A stretch of 64,000 bases of DNA, from assembly GCA_944372335.1 (NCBI GenBank), contig CALVYQ010000001.1, forward strand, positions 1 through 64,000, given 5' to 3'. Shown piece by piece: positions 23,593-32,889 of this stretch. Each line of letters starts with the position of its first letter. Position 1 is the first letter of the stretch. This DNA comes from an uncultured Clostridia bacterium (GTDB taxonomy: Bacteria; Bacillota; Clostridia; Christensenellales; UBA1242). The notes below the pieces were generated by a model. That model was not told the origin of the DNA and searched no databases. It was given only the letters and a program-made list of their open reading frames with translations. Both the position numbers and the translations under genes were made by a program.

Positions 23593-25671
23593 ATGAGAGA
23601 AAAGGTAATTGATAACATAAAGAGTCATTTTAGGTTATCGCCACACGAAAACAAATTGATGAATATTTTTGTGGTGGAAGATATAAATCTTGACCGCTTA
23701 AATCACGTCATTGATATTATGGCAGAGTATCGTATGCAAAATGAAGTTTTGATAGGATACTTACTCTTTCAATTCTATAAAGTTCGTGGAAAGGAAGCGG
23801 AAGTCTATGTTGACAAATTATCTCCATCTCAACAAAAACTGTATGAAACCTTCAAACTTCTTAGAAATGTAAACACCATATCAAAAAGTGGCGAGGCAGA
23901 GGATATCAAGCGTATGTTCGTGGCAATTTGTCAGGATATGCGTGTTGTTATCATAAAGTTTGCGACCATTGACTATGATTTATCAAGAATCACTCTTCCT
24001 ATGGAGGAAGAAACGAGAAAGTTTGTTAAAATGGTTGCCGATATCTTTTCTCCACTTGCTGAGAGTTTGGGACTTAGTAAATTTAAGTCGTCCTTTGAAG
24101 AAAACACTTTTAAACTTTTAGAGCCTGTGGCATATAACGAGTTAAAAAACAATGTGCTTATGAAGACTGATGACAATATGCGTCAGATGCAGATTGTGGA
24201 GAAAAAACTTATTAAAATTCTCAACGAACTTGGAATTGAGGGGGAAATTCAAAAAAGACAGAAGCATTTTTACAGCGTCTATAAAAAGATTAAGAAGAAA
24301 AACATCACGCTTGGAAAGGTGTATGACCTTTTAGCTATGCGTGTGCTTGTTCCAACTGTTGAGGATTGCTATTCTGTGCTTGGAAAAATTCATGCCCTTT
24401 ATAAGCCGATGCCTGACAGGGTGAAGGACTATATTGCCAACCCTAAGCCAAACGGATACCAAAGCTTGCACACGACAATAATTGCCGACAACAATCGTCC
24501 TCTTGAAATTCAAATTAGGACTTTCGAGATGCATAGACACGCCGAGTATGGTATTGCGGCACATTGGATATATAAGGAACGCAGAAAGTCGAATAAATTT
24601 GATGCAAAATTTGCACGATTTAAAGAGATTTTGGAAAATGCCGATGACCTTCCAGCAGAAGAATTTTTGGCAACTTTAAAAAGTGACCTCTATGGCGAAA
24701 GCATCTTTGTTCAAACTCCAAAAGGTAAGGTATTGGAGCTTCCTGTGCATTCGACGGTTATCGACTTTGCCTATGCCATTCATAGTGAGATAGGCAACAA
24801 GTGTGTTGGCGGAAAAATCAACGGAAAACTTTATCCGATAACCACAGAACTCAACAATGGCGACACCGTTGAGATTATCACTAACCAAAACAGCAAAGGG
24901 CCTTCTCGTGATTGGCTAAAACACGTTAAAACTTCTTCGGCACGTTCTAAAATTCGTTCTTTCTTTAAAAGTGAATTTAAAGAGGAAAATACACGTATCG
25001 GCAAAAACATCTTTGAGCAGGCTCTTAAAGCTAAGAACCTAAACATCACAAGGGCGGAGAAGGAAAAATATTTAAATGAAATTGCCTCTTCTTTGATGAT
25101 GGAAAATCCTGAGATGTTGTATGCTGAAATTGGAGGCGGAACGCTTCAAGTAACCTCTGTCATGGGTAGATTATCAAATCTATACTACAAGGAGAAGGCT
25201 AAGGAAGTCACTGAAAAAGTGATTGAAGTCAGGAAAGATAAAGACGGAGTGCTGGTTGATGGAGACAGCGGACTGCTCATTCGTTTTGCGGGTTGTTGCT
25301 CGCCGGTTATGGGTGATGAAATAATTGGTTACATCTCACGAGGTCGAGGTGTGACAATACATAGGAAGGAATGTCCAAATTTAAAATATCTTGAAAGCGA
25401 GAGGCTTATCTCAGCGAAATGGGAGCAAAATGCTGGTTCTAAATTTCTTGCTGCCATTAAAGTTGTTTCAAGCGATGATAAAGCTGGTGATTACATAAAC
25501 AATGTGGCAAGGAACCTAAAACTAAACTTGAAAAGTTTTTCCTATAAAAAGGTGAAAAATGATTTGGTATTTGATATAATAATAGAGGTAAGCAATAAAA
25601 ATGATATTGACAGTGCTATAAAGACCTTTGAAAGTGTCAAGGGTGTGGAGAAAGTGTATAGGAGTGAATGA
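23593..25671 (+). CDS. relA: RelA/SpoT-family (p)ppGpp synthetase with degenerate hydrolase domain
   Basis: A long Rel protein of 692 residues. The synthetase is intact: RVKDYIANPK (an RxKD motif as in bifunctional Rel), NGYQSLHTTII and LEIQIRTFEMHRHAEYGIAAHW. It is followed by TGS (~residues 375-435), a zinc-finger/conserved-Cys region with FAGCCSPVMGDEIIGY, and a C-terminal ACT domain. The N-terminal HD hydrolase has lost its catalytic set: the HDxxED motif reads FQFYKV (residues 59-64), and the DRLHNMRT motif reads TIDYDLSRI. The enzyme should make but not degrade (p)ppGpp. It has a GGAGAG site and overlaps hemZ by 4 bp. Confidence 0.92.
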   Translation: MREKVIDNIKSHFRLSPHENKLMNIFVVEDINLDRLNHVIDIMAEYRMQNEVLIGYLLFQFYKVRGKEAEVYVDKLSPSQQKLYETFKLLRNVNTISKSGEAEDIKRMFVAICQDMRVVIIKFATIDYDLSRITLPMEEETRKFVKMVADIFSPLAESLGLSKFKSSFEENTFKLLEPVAYNELKNNVLMKTDDNMRQMQIVEKKLIKILNELGIEGEIQKRQKHFYSVYKKIKKKNITLGKVYDLLAMRVLVPTVEDCYSVLGKIHALYKPMPDRVKDYIANPKPNGYQSLHTTIIADNNRPLEIQIRTFEMHRHAEYGIAAHWIYKERRKSNKFDAKFARFKEILENADDLPAEEFLATLKSDLYGESIFVQTPKGKVLELPVHSTVIDFAYAIHSEIGNKCVGGKINGKLYPITTELNNGDTVEIITNQNSKGPSRDWLKHVKTSSARSKIRSFFKSEFKEENTRIGKNIFEQALKAKNLNITRAEKEKYLNEIASSLMMENPEMLYAEIGGGTLQVTSVMGRLSNLYYKEKAKEVTEKVIEVRKDKDGVLVDGDSGLLIRFAGCCSPVMGDEIIGYISRGRGVTIHRKECPNLKYLESERLISAKWEQNAGSKFLAAIKVVSSDDKAGDYINNVARNLKLNLKSFSYKKVKNDLVFDIIIEVSNKNDIDSAIKTFESVKGVEKVYRSE

Positions 25672-27080
25672 TGAAGATTGTTTGTGACAGCGAATGTTTT
25701 CAAAATGATATGCAAGATCTTGTCAACTTTTTTGACCCAGAAGATGACATACCTTTTTCCTTGCATCACAGAGACAGCACCTTGGATAGCACACTTACAA
25801 GCAAGATAGAGGTGGAAAACAACGGGGAAGTGAAAGAGTATGTGAAATTTTTTACCATACCTGTTGGGCTTAGTGCATTAAGAGAGAAAAGTGTCATTAA
25901 AAGTTTTTTCAAAAATCATCTTTATCAAGTTTTAAGTTCGCTCACAAAAAAAGTTTTGCCATGGGGTTCGCTTACCGGAGTAAGGCCTTGTAAGTTTATG
26001 CGTGAAATGGTGGAGCGTGGAGAGATTAAAGAACATATTGTTCCAGAAGTAATGATGAAAGAATATTTTGTCAATGAAGATAAGGCGAAACTTGTATATG
26101 AAATTATGAAGCATCAAAAGTGTATCATAAAAAATGATAAGCTTATCGACCTTTTCATCAATATTCCAATCTGTCCAACGAGATGTAACTATTGTTCATT
26201 TATATCCAATGAATTATGCAAAGTTGCTGACAAAGTGGAGATATACTTAGACTGTCTTTTGAAAGAATTAAAGGCTGTTAAAGAATTGATTTCAGAAAAA
26301 TCATATATTGTAAGAACGATATACATAGGCGGTGGCACTCCAACAGTTTTGACGGCAAAGCAGTTAGATAGGCTCTTAGGCGAGATAAACTATCCCGTTT
26401 CAGAGTTTACTGTTGAGTGTGGTAGGGCGGATACAATCACAAGAGAAAAATTGGAAATTTTAAAAAGGCACAATGTAAGCCGTATTTCGATAAATCCTCA
26501 AACTTTTTGTGAAACGACCTTAAAAAGAATAGGAAGAAAACAGACTAATAAGCAAATTTTTGAAGCGTATATGCTTGCGATGGAATATGATTTTATTGTC
26601 AATATGGATATGATTGCGGGGCTTCCAGGTGAGAAGTTGGGTATATTTAAACGCTCTATAAACACACTTTTGGAACTTGCTCCACAAAACATCACTGTCC
26701 ACACCTTGACCATAAAAAACGGTGCTCCTTTAAAGGAAAATAAGTCACAAATATCAGAACGAGATGTACCAAAGATGGTTGACTATGCAGAAAAAATATT
26801 ACAAGAAAATGGATATAAGCCATACTATATATATAGGCAAAAGCATCAGATTGGCGGACTAGAGAACGTTGGGTATTTTAGAGATGGTCATGTGTGCATA
26901 TTTAATATCGACAGCATGGAAGATGTTTCTTCAATTATCGGTGTTGGAGCAGGAGCTATTAGTAAGCGTGTTTTTAACTTGGAAAATAGACTTGAACGCC
27001 AGCCGAATTGTAAATTTATAGAAGACTATATCAATCGTATAGATGAGATGATAGATAAAAAAATAAAATTCTTTTCTTAA
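25668..27080 (+). CDS. hemZ: HemZ-type radical SAM coproporphyrinogen dehydrogenase
   Basis: A 470-residue radical SAM protein of the HemN/HemZ group. The 4Fe-4S cluster motif CxxxCxxC is CPTRCNYC at residues 169-176, with the family's YIGGGTPTVL, VECGRADTI, RISINPQTF and DMIAGLPGE segments following. The ~165-residue N-terminal region, including LPWGSLTGVRPCK, is characteristic of HemZ rather than HemN. Known HemN enzymes convert coproporphyrinogen III anaerobically; HemZ's exact role is less settled. It overlaps relA by 4 bp, the conserved relA-hemZ style arrangement seen in other Clostridia. Confidence 0.88.
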   Translation: MMKIVCDSECFQNDMQDLVNFFDPEDDIPFSLHHRDSTLDSTLTSKIEVENNGEVKEYVKFFTIPVGLSALREKSVIKSFFKNHLYQVLSSLTKKVLPWGSLTGVRPCKFMREMVERGEIKEHIVPEVMMKEYFVNEDKAKLVYEIMKHQKCIIKNDKLIDLFINIPICPTRCNYCSFISNELCKVADKVEIYLDCLLKELKAVKELISEKSYIVRTIYIGGGTPTVLTAKQLDRLLGEINYPVSEFTVECGRADTITREKLEILKRHNVSRISINPQTFCETTLKRIGRKQTNKQIFEAYMLAMEYDFIVNMDMIAGLPGEKLGIFKRSINTLLELAPQNITVHTLTIKNGAPLKENKSQISERDVPKMVDYAEKILQENGYKPYYIYRQKHQIGGLENVGYFRDGHVCIFNIDSMEDVSSIIGVGAGAISKRVFNLENRLERQPNCKFIEDYINRIDEMIDKKIKFFS

Positions 27081-27194
27081 AAAATTTGCCATTTTTTATC
27101 AAAAAAGTTAGTTTTTTATCAAAAAAAGTTGAAATTTAGAAAAATAATTAAGTTTTTTTGTATTTAGAAAGAATTAATAAATAAAAATTTTTAG

Positions 27195-27233
27195 ACAAAA
27201 AGAGTGGAAATATCCTTCTTTTTGTTATTTTTT
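27195..27233 (+). terminator. terminator after hemZ
   Basis: ACAAAAAG (27195-27202) pairs with CTTTTTGT (27218-27225), with partial inner pairing, followed by TATTTTTTTT. It closes the recJ-relA-hemZ operon. Confidence 0.65.
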
Positions 27234-27283
27234 TTGAAGGCTTTAGATGGATAGCTGTAATATCATGTATATAGCGAGGGAAA

Positions 27284-28075
27284 ATGGAAATAGTTATTGA
27301 ATATGTCTTTCTTCAAAATTTATTCATTGATTTGATGATTTTTAAGACAACGGAACTTGTTTTAAAAATAAAAGGTCGGCATTACTTTCTAGTCTCTATC
27401 ATGGCTTCAATATTTGCTTTAATTCTCCCTATCTTTAATCTTGCCGGTTACGCTTCATTTTTTATAAAAATTTTATTTGGTATTCTTTTGACCAATCTTT
27501 GTTTCAAATTTTCCTCATTTCTTTCTTTTATCAAGATTTTCTTAGTCTTTCTCTTTTCGACTTTTATTTACGGTGGTGTGGCAAGCTTTATCACACAGAC
27601 ATTTGGAGAGGTTACTATGTTTATTCTACTTGCTGGCGTGGCGATGGCATACTTTATTGTTAGATATATCATTAAATTTTTGTCAAGGCGGAAAGTTGTT
27701 CAAAATTTTTGCTATGATGTGGAATTGGAAATTGATGGAAAAAGTCTAAGTTGTAAAGGCTTTCTTGATACAGGCAATCTTCTTATTGACCCTTTGACTA
27801 GCAGGCCTGTATCAATCATCGGGCTTAAACTTTTTAGCAAGCTCTTTGGAGAAAGTGGGGTATTTGAATTGTTGACGAAAAAAGTTGATGTAAAAAAATT
27901 TAAGCTCGGCCACTATATTCATCTGGATACTGTTGGTAAAGGAGATAAGGTGTTGGCTTTTGAAATTGATAAGATGGTGGTTATGGGAAAGGAGATTATA
28001 GATAAGCCGATGCTTGCCTTGGCATACAAAAACTTTCAATCTTATGAAATGATTTTAAATAGTTCGTTTGTTTAA
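27284..28075 (+). CDS. spoIIGA: sigma-E processing peptidase SpoIIGA
   Basis: SpoIIGA cleaves pro-sigma-E in the mother cell during sporulation. The N-terminal ~125 residues form about five membrane segments, beginning EIVIEYVFLQNLFIDLMI, a typical SpoIIGA start. The C-terminal domain is a retropepsin-like half with the catalytic motif FLDTGNLL (Asp162) and the PVSIIG strand. The length of 263 fits the family (~300). A GAGGG site precedes the ATG. sigE follows after 65 nt, the conserved spoIIGA-sigE pairing of endospore formers. Confidence 0.93.
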   Translation: MEIVIEYVFLQNLFIDLMIFKTTELVLKIKGRHYFLVSIMASIFALILPIFNLAGYASFFIKILFGILLTNLCFKFSSFLSFIKIFLVFLFSTFIYGGVASFITQTFGEVTMFILLAGVAMAYFIVRYIIKFLSRRKVVQNFCYDVELEIDGKSLSCKGFLDTGNLLIDPLTSRPVSIIGLKLFSKLFGESGVFELLTKKVDVKKFKLGHYIHLDTVGKGDKVLAFEIDKMVVMGKEIIDKPMLALAYKNFQSYEMILNSSFV

Positions 28076-28140
28076 AAAATGCATAAAAAATCAAAAAAAT
28101 GTCAAAAAAACTAACTTTTTTGTGGTTTTTAGGAGGAAAT

Positions 28141-28869
28141 ATGAAAATTTTATATAAAATAAAACTAGCACTATTTAGAATTTTACACAGAGATGAGTGG
28201 ACAGAAGCGCAAAATTTTATCTTCTATATAAGTGGAAAAGAAGCGTTGCCTGAGCCACTTGATTATAGCGAAGAAGTTGTGCTTTTGGAGGAAATTCAAA
28301 AGGGTAACAAGGTGGCTCGAGATAAACTTATTGAACATAATATCAGGCTTGTGGTGTACATTGCAAAGAAATTTGAAAATAGCGGAATGGAACTTGATGA
28401 CCTAATATCTATTGGAGCAATTGGACTTATCAAAGCAGTCAAAACTTATAGTCTTGATAAAAACATCAAACTTGCTACCTATGCAAGTCGATGCATTGAA
28501 AATGAAATTTTGATGCAGTTAAGAAAAAACACTCGCATTAAAAATGAAGTCAGCCTTGATGAACCGCTCTCTTCTGATGGTGATGGTAATGAGCTGTTGC
28601 TTGCAGATATAATCCCCGTTGACGAGGATACGGTGTCAAAGGGAGTTGAAGTAAGTTCAGACAAACAAATTCTTTTTAATGTTATAAGGAAATTGGATAT
28701 TCGGGAGCAAAAGATAATGATATACCGTTTTGGACTCAATGGCGAGGAGGAAAAGACGCAAAAAGAGGTGGCGGATATTATGGGAATAAGTCAAAGTTAT
28801 ATCTCTCGAATTGAGAAGAAAATTTTGAACAAGATTAAGAGAAAGTTAGAAAAGGAGGAAATAATTTAA
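28141..28869 (+). CDS. sigE: sporulation sigma factor SigE (pro-sigma-E)
   Basis: A 242-residue sigma-70 factor that directs early mother-cell transcription. Region 1.2/2 covers EEVVLLEEIQKGNKVARDKLIEHN, NIRLVVYIAKKF, DLISIGAIGLIKAV and KLATYASRCIENEILMQLR; region 3 has EVSLDEPL; region 4 has the TQKEVADIMGISQSYISRIEKKIL helix-turn-helix. About 30 N-terminal residues precede the conserved region and fit a pro-sequence removed by SpoIIGA. I take the ATG at 28141 because a perfect AGGAGG site lies 5 nt upstream; the reading frame is open 14 codons further. sigG is not next to it, unlike in Bacillus. Confidence 0.95.
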   Translation: MKILYKIKLALFRILHRDEWTEAQNFIFYISGKEALPEPLDYSEEVVLLEEIQKGNKVARDKLIEHNIRLVVYIAKKFENSGMELDDLISIGAIGLIKAVKTYSLDKNIKLATYASRCIENEILMQLRKNTRIKNEVSLDEPLSSDGDGNELLLADIIPVDEDTVSKGVEVSSDKQILFNVIRKLDIREQKIMIYRFGLNGEEEKTQKEVADIMGISQSYISRIEKKILNKIKRKLEKEEII

Positions 28870-28876
28870 ATAAATT

Positions 28877-28905
28877 TTGACAAAATATAGAAAAAGTGAT
28901 ATAAT
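28877..28905 (+). promoter_or_regulatory. consensus promoter of the DUF1858 gene
   Basis: TTGACA, exactly 17 nt, TATAAT; 17 nt before the ATG with a GAGGTG site between. Confidence 0.85.
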
Positions 28906-28922
28906 AGCCTTTGAGGTGAATA

Positions 28923-29141
28923 ATGAAAAAACAAAAAGAAGAATTAATCAATAAAGATATGACGATAGGCGAGGTGCTTTCTATAGATGAAAATCTAGCC
29001 GATGTGTTTATGGGCTTTGGTATGCACTGTATATCCTGTCCGGTAAGTCAAATGGAAACGGTGGAAGAGGCGTGTCTTGTGCATGGGCTTGAATGTGATT
29101 TTGTTTTGAAAAAATTAAACGAAAACGTCAAGAAAAAGTAA
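28923..29141 (+). CDS. DUF1858 redox-disulfide protein
   Basis: A 72-residue protein of the DUF1858 / hybrid-cluster-associated redox disulfide family. It contains MTIGEVLSIDENLADVFMGFGMHCISCP, with the CxxC pair in CISC near residues 36-39, and a C-terminal helix LVHGLECDFVLKKLNEN. Such proteins are thought to act in thiol redox or metal handling, but no defined reaction is established. It is expressed from its own consensus promoter and is not associated with a hybrid-cluster protein here. Confidence 0.85.
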   Translation: MKKQKEELINKDMTIGEVLSIDENLADVFMGFGMHCISCPVSQMETVEEACLVHGLECDFVLKKLNENVKKK

Positions 29142-29358
29142 ATTTTATCAAAAATAATTATAAAATTTAAATAAAATCGCCAAAAAAGGTGATTTTATTT
29201 ATTTTTTATATAATTTTAATTATTTTGTTTTAAAGTGTTTCCATTAAGATTGTTGCTTAATTTTTTATGCTATATTTTTCTTGTACAAAAACTGTCTAAT
29301 TTTGTTAGATTATTCTAATTTTTTATTTTTCACATATCGTTTTATTAAGGAGTTTGTT

Positions 29359-30000
29359 GTGGAAAATATCTCAAAAAAGGTTGTGTCTATTAGTGAAAAA
29401 AAATGTTTAGGTTATGTGCTTAAGCCATGTATAGATTTTAAATTATTGAAAAAGGTTGGATATATTGTTGTTGATGAGGATAGTGAGCAGGAGTATTTTC
29501 TTAATTTTGACAACATAATGAAAATAGAGGACTGTGTGCTTATTGAAAGTAGCTCTGTTTTGGAGTTTGTCGGAGATAGTGGGGAATTTAGAAAGAGAGT
29601 GCTGTCAAATTCTGGCGAAGACTATGGCGTAGTTAGAGATTATGTCTTTCAATACCGCACTCTTAAAAAGATAGTGACAAATAGATGCGAAATTGGTGCA
29701 AAGCATATTTCTGATTGTGGAGATGATATTATCTTTATCTCCTTTACTCGAAAAAGAAAGAAATTTCCTCGTGCGAAAAAGGAGGACTCTGTGGTGACGA
29801 TTATGGAGGAAAAGGAGGTGTCACTTCCTGCCGTTATTAACCTTTCTCCTAGCTATTATTTAGGTAAAGTCGCATTCAAAACTCTCCTTGGAATGAACAA
29901 TGAATTGATTGTTAAAGAGGGTAGGGAGATTACAAGACAGATTTTTGATAAAGCAAAAAAACATAATCGTTTAAACGAACTTTTCTTTGTAATTAAATAA
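29359..30000 (+). CDS. PRC-barrel-like protein, unknown function
   Basis: A 213-residue cytosolic protein. Two segments (VSISEKKCLGYVLKPCIDFKLLKKVGYIVVD and GVVRDYVFQYRTLKKIVT) have the strand-turn pattern of PRC-barrel domains, as in the YlmC/YmxH sporulation proteins, but the match is by eye and weak. The C-terminal third has a charged linker and a helix (GREITRQIFDKAKKHNRLNELFF). The reading frame extends upstream to a TTG at 29281, but an AAGGAG site at 29347-29352 places the start at the GTG at 29359. A link to the preceding sporulation genes is possible but unproven. Confidence 0.6.
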   Translation: MENISKKVVSISEKKCLGYVLKPCIDFKLLKKVGYIVVDEDSEQEYFLNFDNIMKIEDCVLIESSSVLEFVGDSGEFRKRVLSNSGEDYGVVRDYVFQYRTLKKIVTNRCEIGAKHISDCGDDIIFISFTRKRKKFPRAKKEDSVVTIMEEKEVSLPAVINLSPSYYLGKVAFKTLLGMNNELIVKEGREITRQIFDKAKKHNRLNELFFVIK

Positions 30001-30200
30001 AAATGCAAAAAAATATAAAAATTATTAAAAAATAATAAAAATTTTAATAGTTTTTATGAGAATATTGGCTTTTTATATAAATTTTCCCTTTTAAATTAAT
30101 ATTTTTATAAATTAAAAAATTTCATGTTTTTTATTATATTTATTTGTATTTTTGATTTAATTTGTAGTATCATAAAGATATAATTAAAAGGGGAAAAGTT

Positions 30201-32876
30201 ATGGTAAGATTAATTCCAAGAAAAACAAAAGTTAAATTTGAATTTTTCCGTGGGGTGACAGGGCTTGATATCATTTTGGGTGCTATCTTTCTTGCTATAG
30301 CCATTGTCCTCTTTACAGCCAATTTTGATTATCATATTTGGATTGGTTTTGCATGGGTAATTGTTGCGGTATCTTTGTTCTTTAAATTTGCTGACGATGT
30401 TAGATTTTACACCACAATGGTATATCTATTAAAATTTATGGTGCAGAAAAAGAAGTTTACAAATGACAGCGAGGGCAAAAAAGGGGATATAAACACAATT
30501 TTGCCTTACAACGGCGTTATACAAGATAGATACATAGATTTTGGAATTTATTATGGTATGGTGCTTGAAGTCCAGCCAATGTTCTTCACTCTTTTGACAG
30601 AGAATTTTCAAGATAATGTCATTGATAGTTTTGCCAACGCTTTAAGACGTCTCAATAACGATCAGACTTGCTCAATCGTTAAAATCAGAAAGCCTATGGT
30701 GCTTGATAATTATATCTATAATGAAAATAAGAAATATGACACTCTCTATGATATGCAATATGATGGGCAGATAACTGAAGCGGAAATTGATGCTAGAGCT
30801 CCTATCTTTGAAGAGCGTGTTTCCTTTTTTGAATACATAAATCGTCAACAGAAAATTTATAAAGACTATTTCTATATCGTTGTCTATGACCGTGATAGAG
30901 AGCTACTTGAAAATACGGTAAGTGGTATGATGACAGCTCTTGCAACTTCTCTCAATCCAATCAGCTCAAAAATTTTGAATGGTAAAGATTTGTATGTTTT
31001 TTTGAAAGCTAATCTTGGTAAAGAGTTTGATCAAAGGGATTTGGACGTTATTCCTTTTAATAAGTATAAAGAGTGGATTAAGCCTGCTAAAATTAAATTT
31101 AATATCGCAAAGTTTTTTGTTGATAAAGATTGCTATCGTGTCTATAACCTTATCGACTATCCACTTCAAGTTGGTAACGCTTGGGCAGCGTCTTTCTTCC
31201 TTTTGGATAGAACAAAGGTTGTTATGAAATTCAATCCAATGCCTAGAATGGACAGCGAAAAGCAGATTGATAAGGCAATAATGGAAATGGAATCAAAACT
31301 TGGTAAAGCGGGTAGAAGTTCAACTCAGATTGACTATCAGACTCATCTTGATACCTTGAGACAGTTACTTGTAAGCTTAAAAAACAATAACGAACAGCTT
31401 TTTAATGTTAACACCTATATCACAAGTGAAGAATCAGCAAAGAAAGATGTGAGAGCGATGTTGAAACAGCAGGGCTTTAGATATAGCGAAATGTTTTCAC
31501 GTCAAATCGACGGCTTTATCTCTTCTAATATCTCCCGTCTTGACACTATGAAGTCAACAAAGCGTGGAATGCCAACAACCACTCTTGCGGCATCTTTCCC
31601 ATTTATATCAAATTCTTTGCAAGATGAAAATGGTATGTATCTAGGTGATAACGAATATCCTGTTTTTGTTGACTTCTTTAAGCGTGATAGAGAGAGGGTT
31701 AACTCTAACATGATGATTATCGGAAAGTCTGGTTCTGGTAAGAGTTATGCTACCAAAACACTTTTGACAAATTTGGCTGCTGACAACTGTAAGATTTTTA
31801 TTCTCGACCCTGAAAACGAGTATAAGACTTTGACAAAAAATCTGGGCGGTAAATTTATTGACGTTGGCTCTTCGCTTCAAGGTATCATCAATCCTTTCCA
31901 TATCATAACATCTCTTGATGCTTCTGAAGATGAAAAAGTGGAGTATGATGAGTATGGTGAGGTTGTGGAAAAGGAAATTGTGGAAAATGTCGATGACTCT
32001 TTTGCTCAACACCTTCAATTCTTGGAGCAATTTTTTAGAGTGATTCTTGAAGGAATTAACTCCGATGCGTTTGAAGTCTTGAACTCTCTTGTTATTGATA
32101 TGTATAAGGAAAAGGGAATTGATTATAAGACAAATCTATCTAAGTTTAAGCCAGAAGATTATCCAATATTTGATGACCTTTATAACCTTATCTTAAAACG
32201 CTTAAAGACAGCAAAAGATGACTTCTCAATGAAAAACTTGATGACGGTGGAAACATATATCAAAAAATTTGCTACGGGCGGGCGTAATAGTGCTCTTTGG
32301 AATGGGCCTACCTCCATCGAAACAAATGAAAACTTCGTTACATTCAACTTCCAATCTTTGGTTGCGGGAAATAACCCAACTGTCACAAACGCACAGATGC
32401 TTCTTGTGTTTAGATATTTAAACAACGAAATTATTAACAATAAGGATTTCAATGCTAAGTATCATAAAAACAGAAAGATTATTGTTGCTGTCGATGAGGC
32501 ACACATCTTCATCAATCCAAAATATCCTATTGCTCTTGATTTCATGGCACAGATGGCAAAACGTATTAGAAAGTACGGTGGAATGCAGATTGTCATCACT
32601 CAGAACCTTGCGGACTTCATTGGAACAGATGAAATTAAAAGACAGTCAACCGCTGTTATTAATGCGTGTCAATATTCAATGATTTTCTCGCTTGCACCAA
32701 ACGATGTAAACGATTTAACGGAACTTTATAAAAAGTCGGGCGGTATCAATGAGGAGGAGCAAAACTCTATCGTTACCGCTGGAGTTGGTCAAGCTTTCTT
32801 AATCACTGGGCCAACCTCCAGAACAACAGTGCAAGTTATGGCAAACGATTATGTAAAACAGCTCTTTGGTGGCTGA
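30201..32876 (+). CDS. orphan VirB4/TraE-like ATPase with PrgI-like membrane N-terminus
   Basis: An 891-residue ATPase of the VirB4 family, the motor of type IV secretion and conjugation systems. The first ~90 residues have two membrane helices (about 20-37 and 43-60) preceded by RLIPRKTKVKF, resembling a fused PrgI/VirB3 subunit. The ATPase has Walker A GKSGSGKS near residues 507-514, ILDPENEYKTL, Walker B KIIVAVDEAHIF near 759-770, and QNLADFIG typical of VirB4 motif D. Key residues are intact. No VirB6, coupling protein, relaxase or other transfer gene is in the window. The stop lies 13 nt before the giant lipoprotein ATG, so the two are almost certainly co-transcribed. An AAGGGG site marks the start. 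Confidence 0.85.
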   Translation: MVRLIPRKTKVKFEFFRGVTGLDIILGAIFLAIAIVLFTANFDYHIWIGFAWVIVAVSLFFKFADDVRFYTTMVYLLKFMVQKKKFTNDSEGKKGDINTILPYNGVIQDRYIDFGIYYGMVLEVQPMFFTLLTENFQDNVIDSFANALRRLNNDQTCSIVKIRKPMVLDNYIYNENKKYDTLYDMQYDGQITEAEIDARAPIFEERVSFFEYINRQQKIYKDYFYIVVYDRDRELLENTVSGMMTALATSLNPISSKILNGKDLYVFLKANLGKEFDQRDLDVIPFNKYKEWIKPAKIKFNIAKFFVDKDCYRVYNLIDYPLQVGNAWAASFFLLDRTKVVMKFNPMPRMDSEKQIDKAIMEMESKLGKAGRSSTQIDYQTHLDTLRQLLVSLKNNNEQLFNVNTYITSEESAKKDVRAMLKQQGFRYSEMFSRQIDGFISSNISRLDTMKSTKRGMPTTTLAASFPFISNSLQDENGMYLGDNEYPVFVDFFKRDRERVNSNMMIIGKSGSGKSYATKTLLTNLAADNCKIFILDPENEYKTLTKNLGGKFIDVGSSLQGIINPFHIITSLDASEDEKVEYDEYGEVVEKEIVENVDDSFAQHLQFLEQFFRVILEGINSDAFEVLNSLVIDMYKEKGIDYKTNLSKFKPEDYPIFDDLYNLILKRLKTAKDDFSMKNLMTVETYIKKFATGGRNSALWNGPTSIETNENFVTFNFQSLVAGNNPTVTNAQMLLVFRYLNNEIINNKDFNAKYHKNRKIIVAVDEAHIFINPKYPIALDFMAQMAKRIRKYGGMQIVITQNLADFIGTDEIKRQSTAVINACQYSMIFSLAPNDVNDLTELYKKSGGINEEEQNSIVTAGVGQAFLITGPTSRTTVQVMANDYVKQLFGG

Positions 32877-32889
32877 TAAAAGGAGCGTT

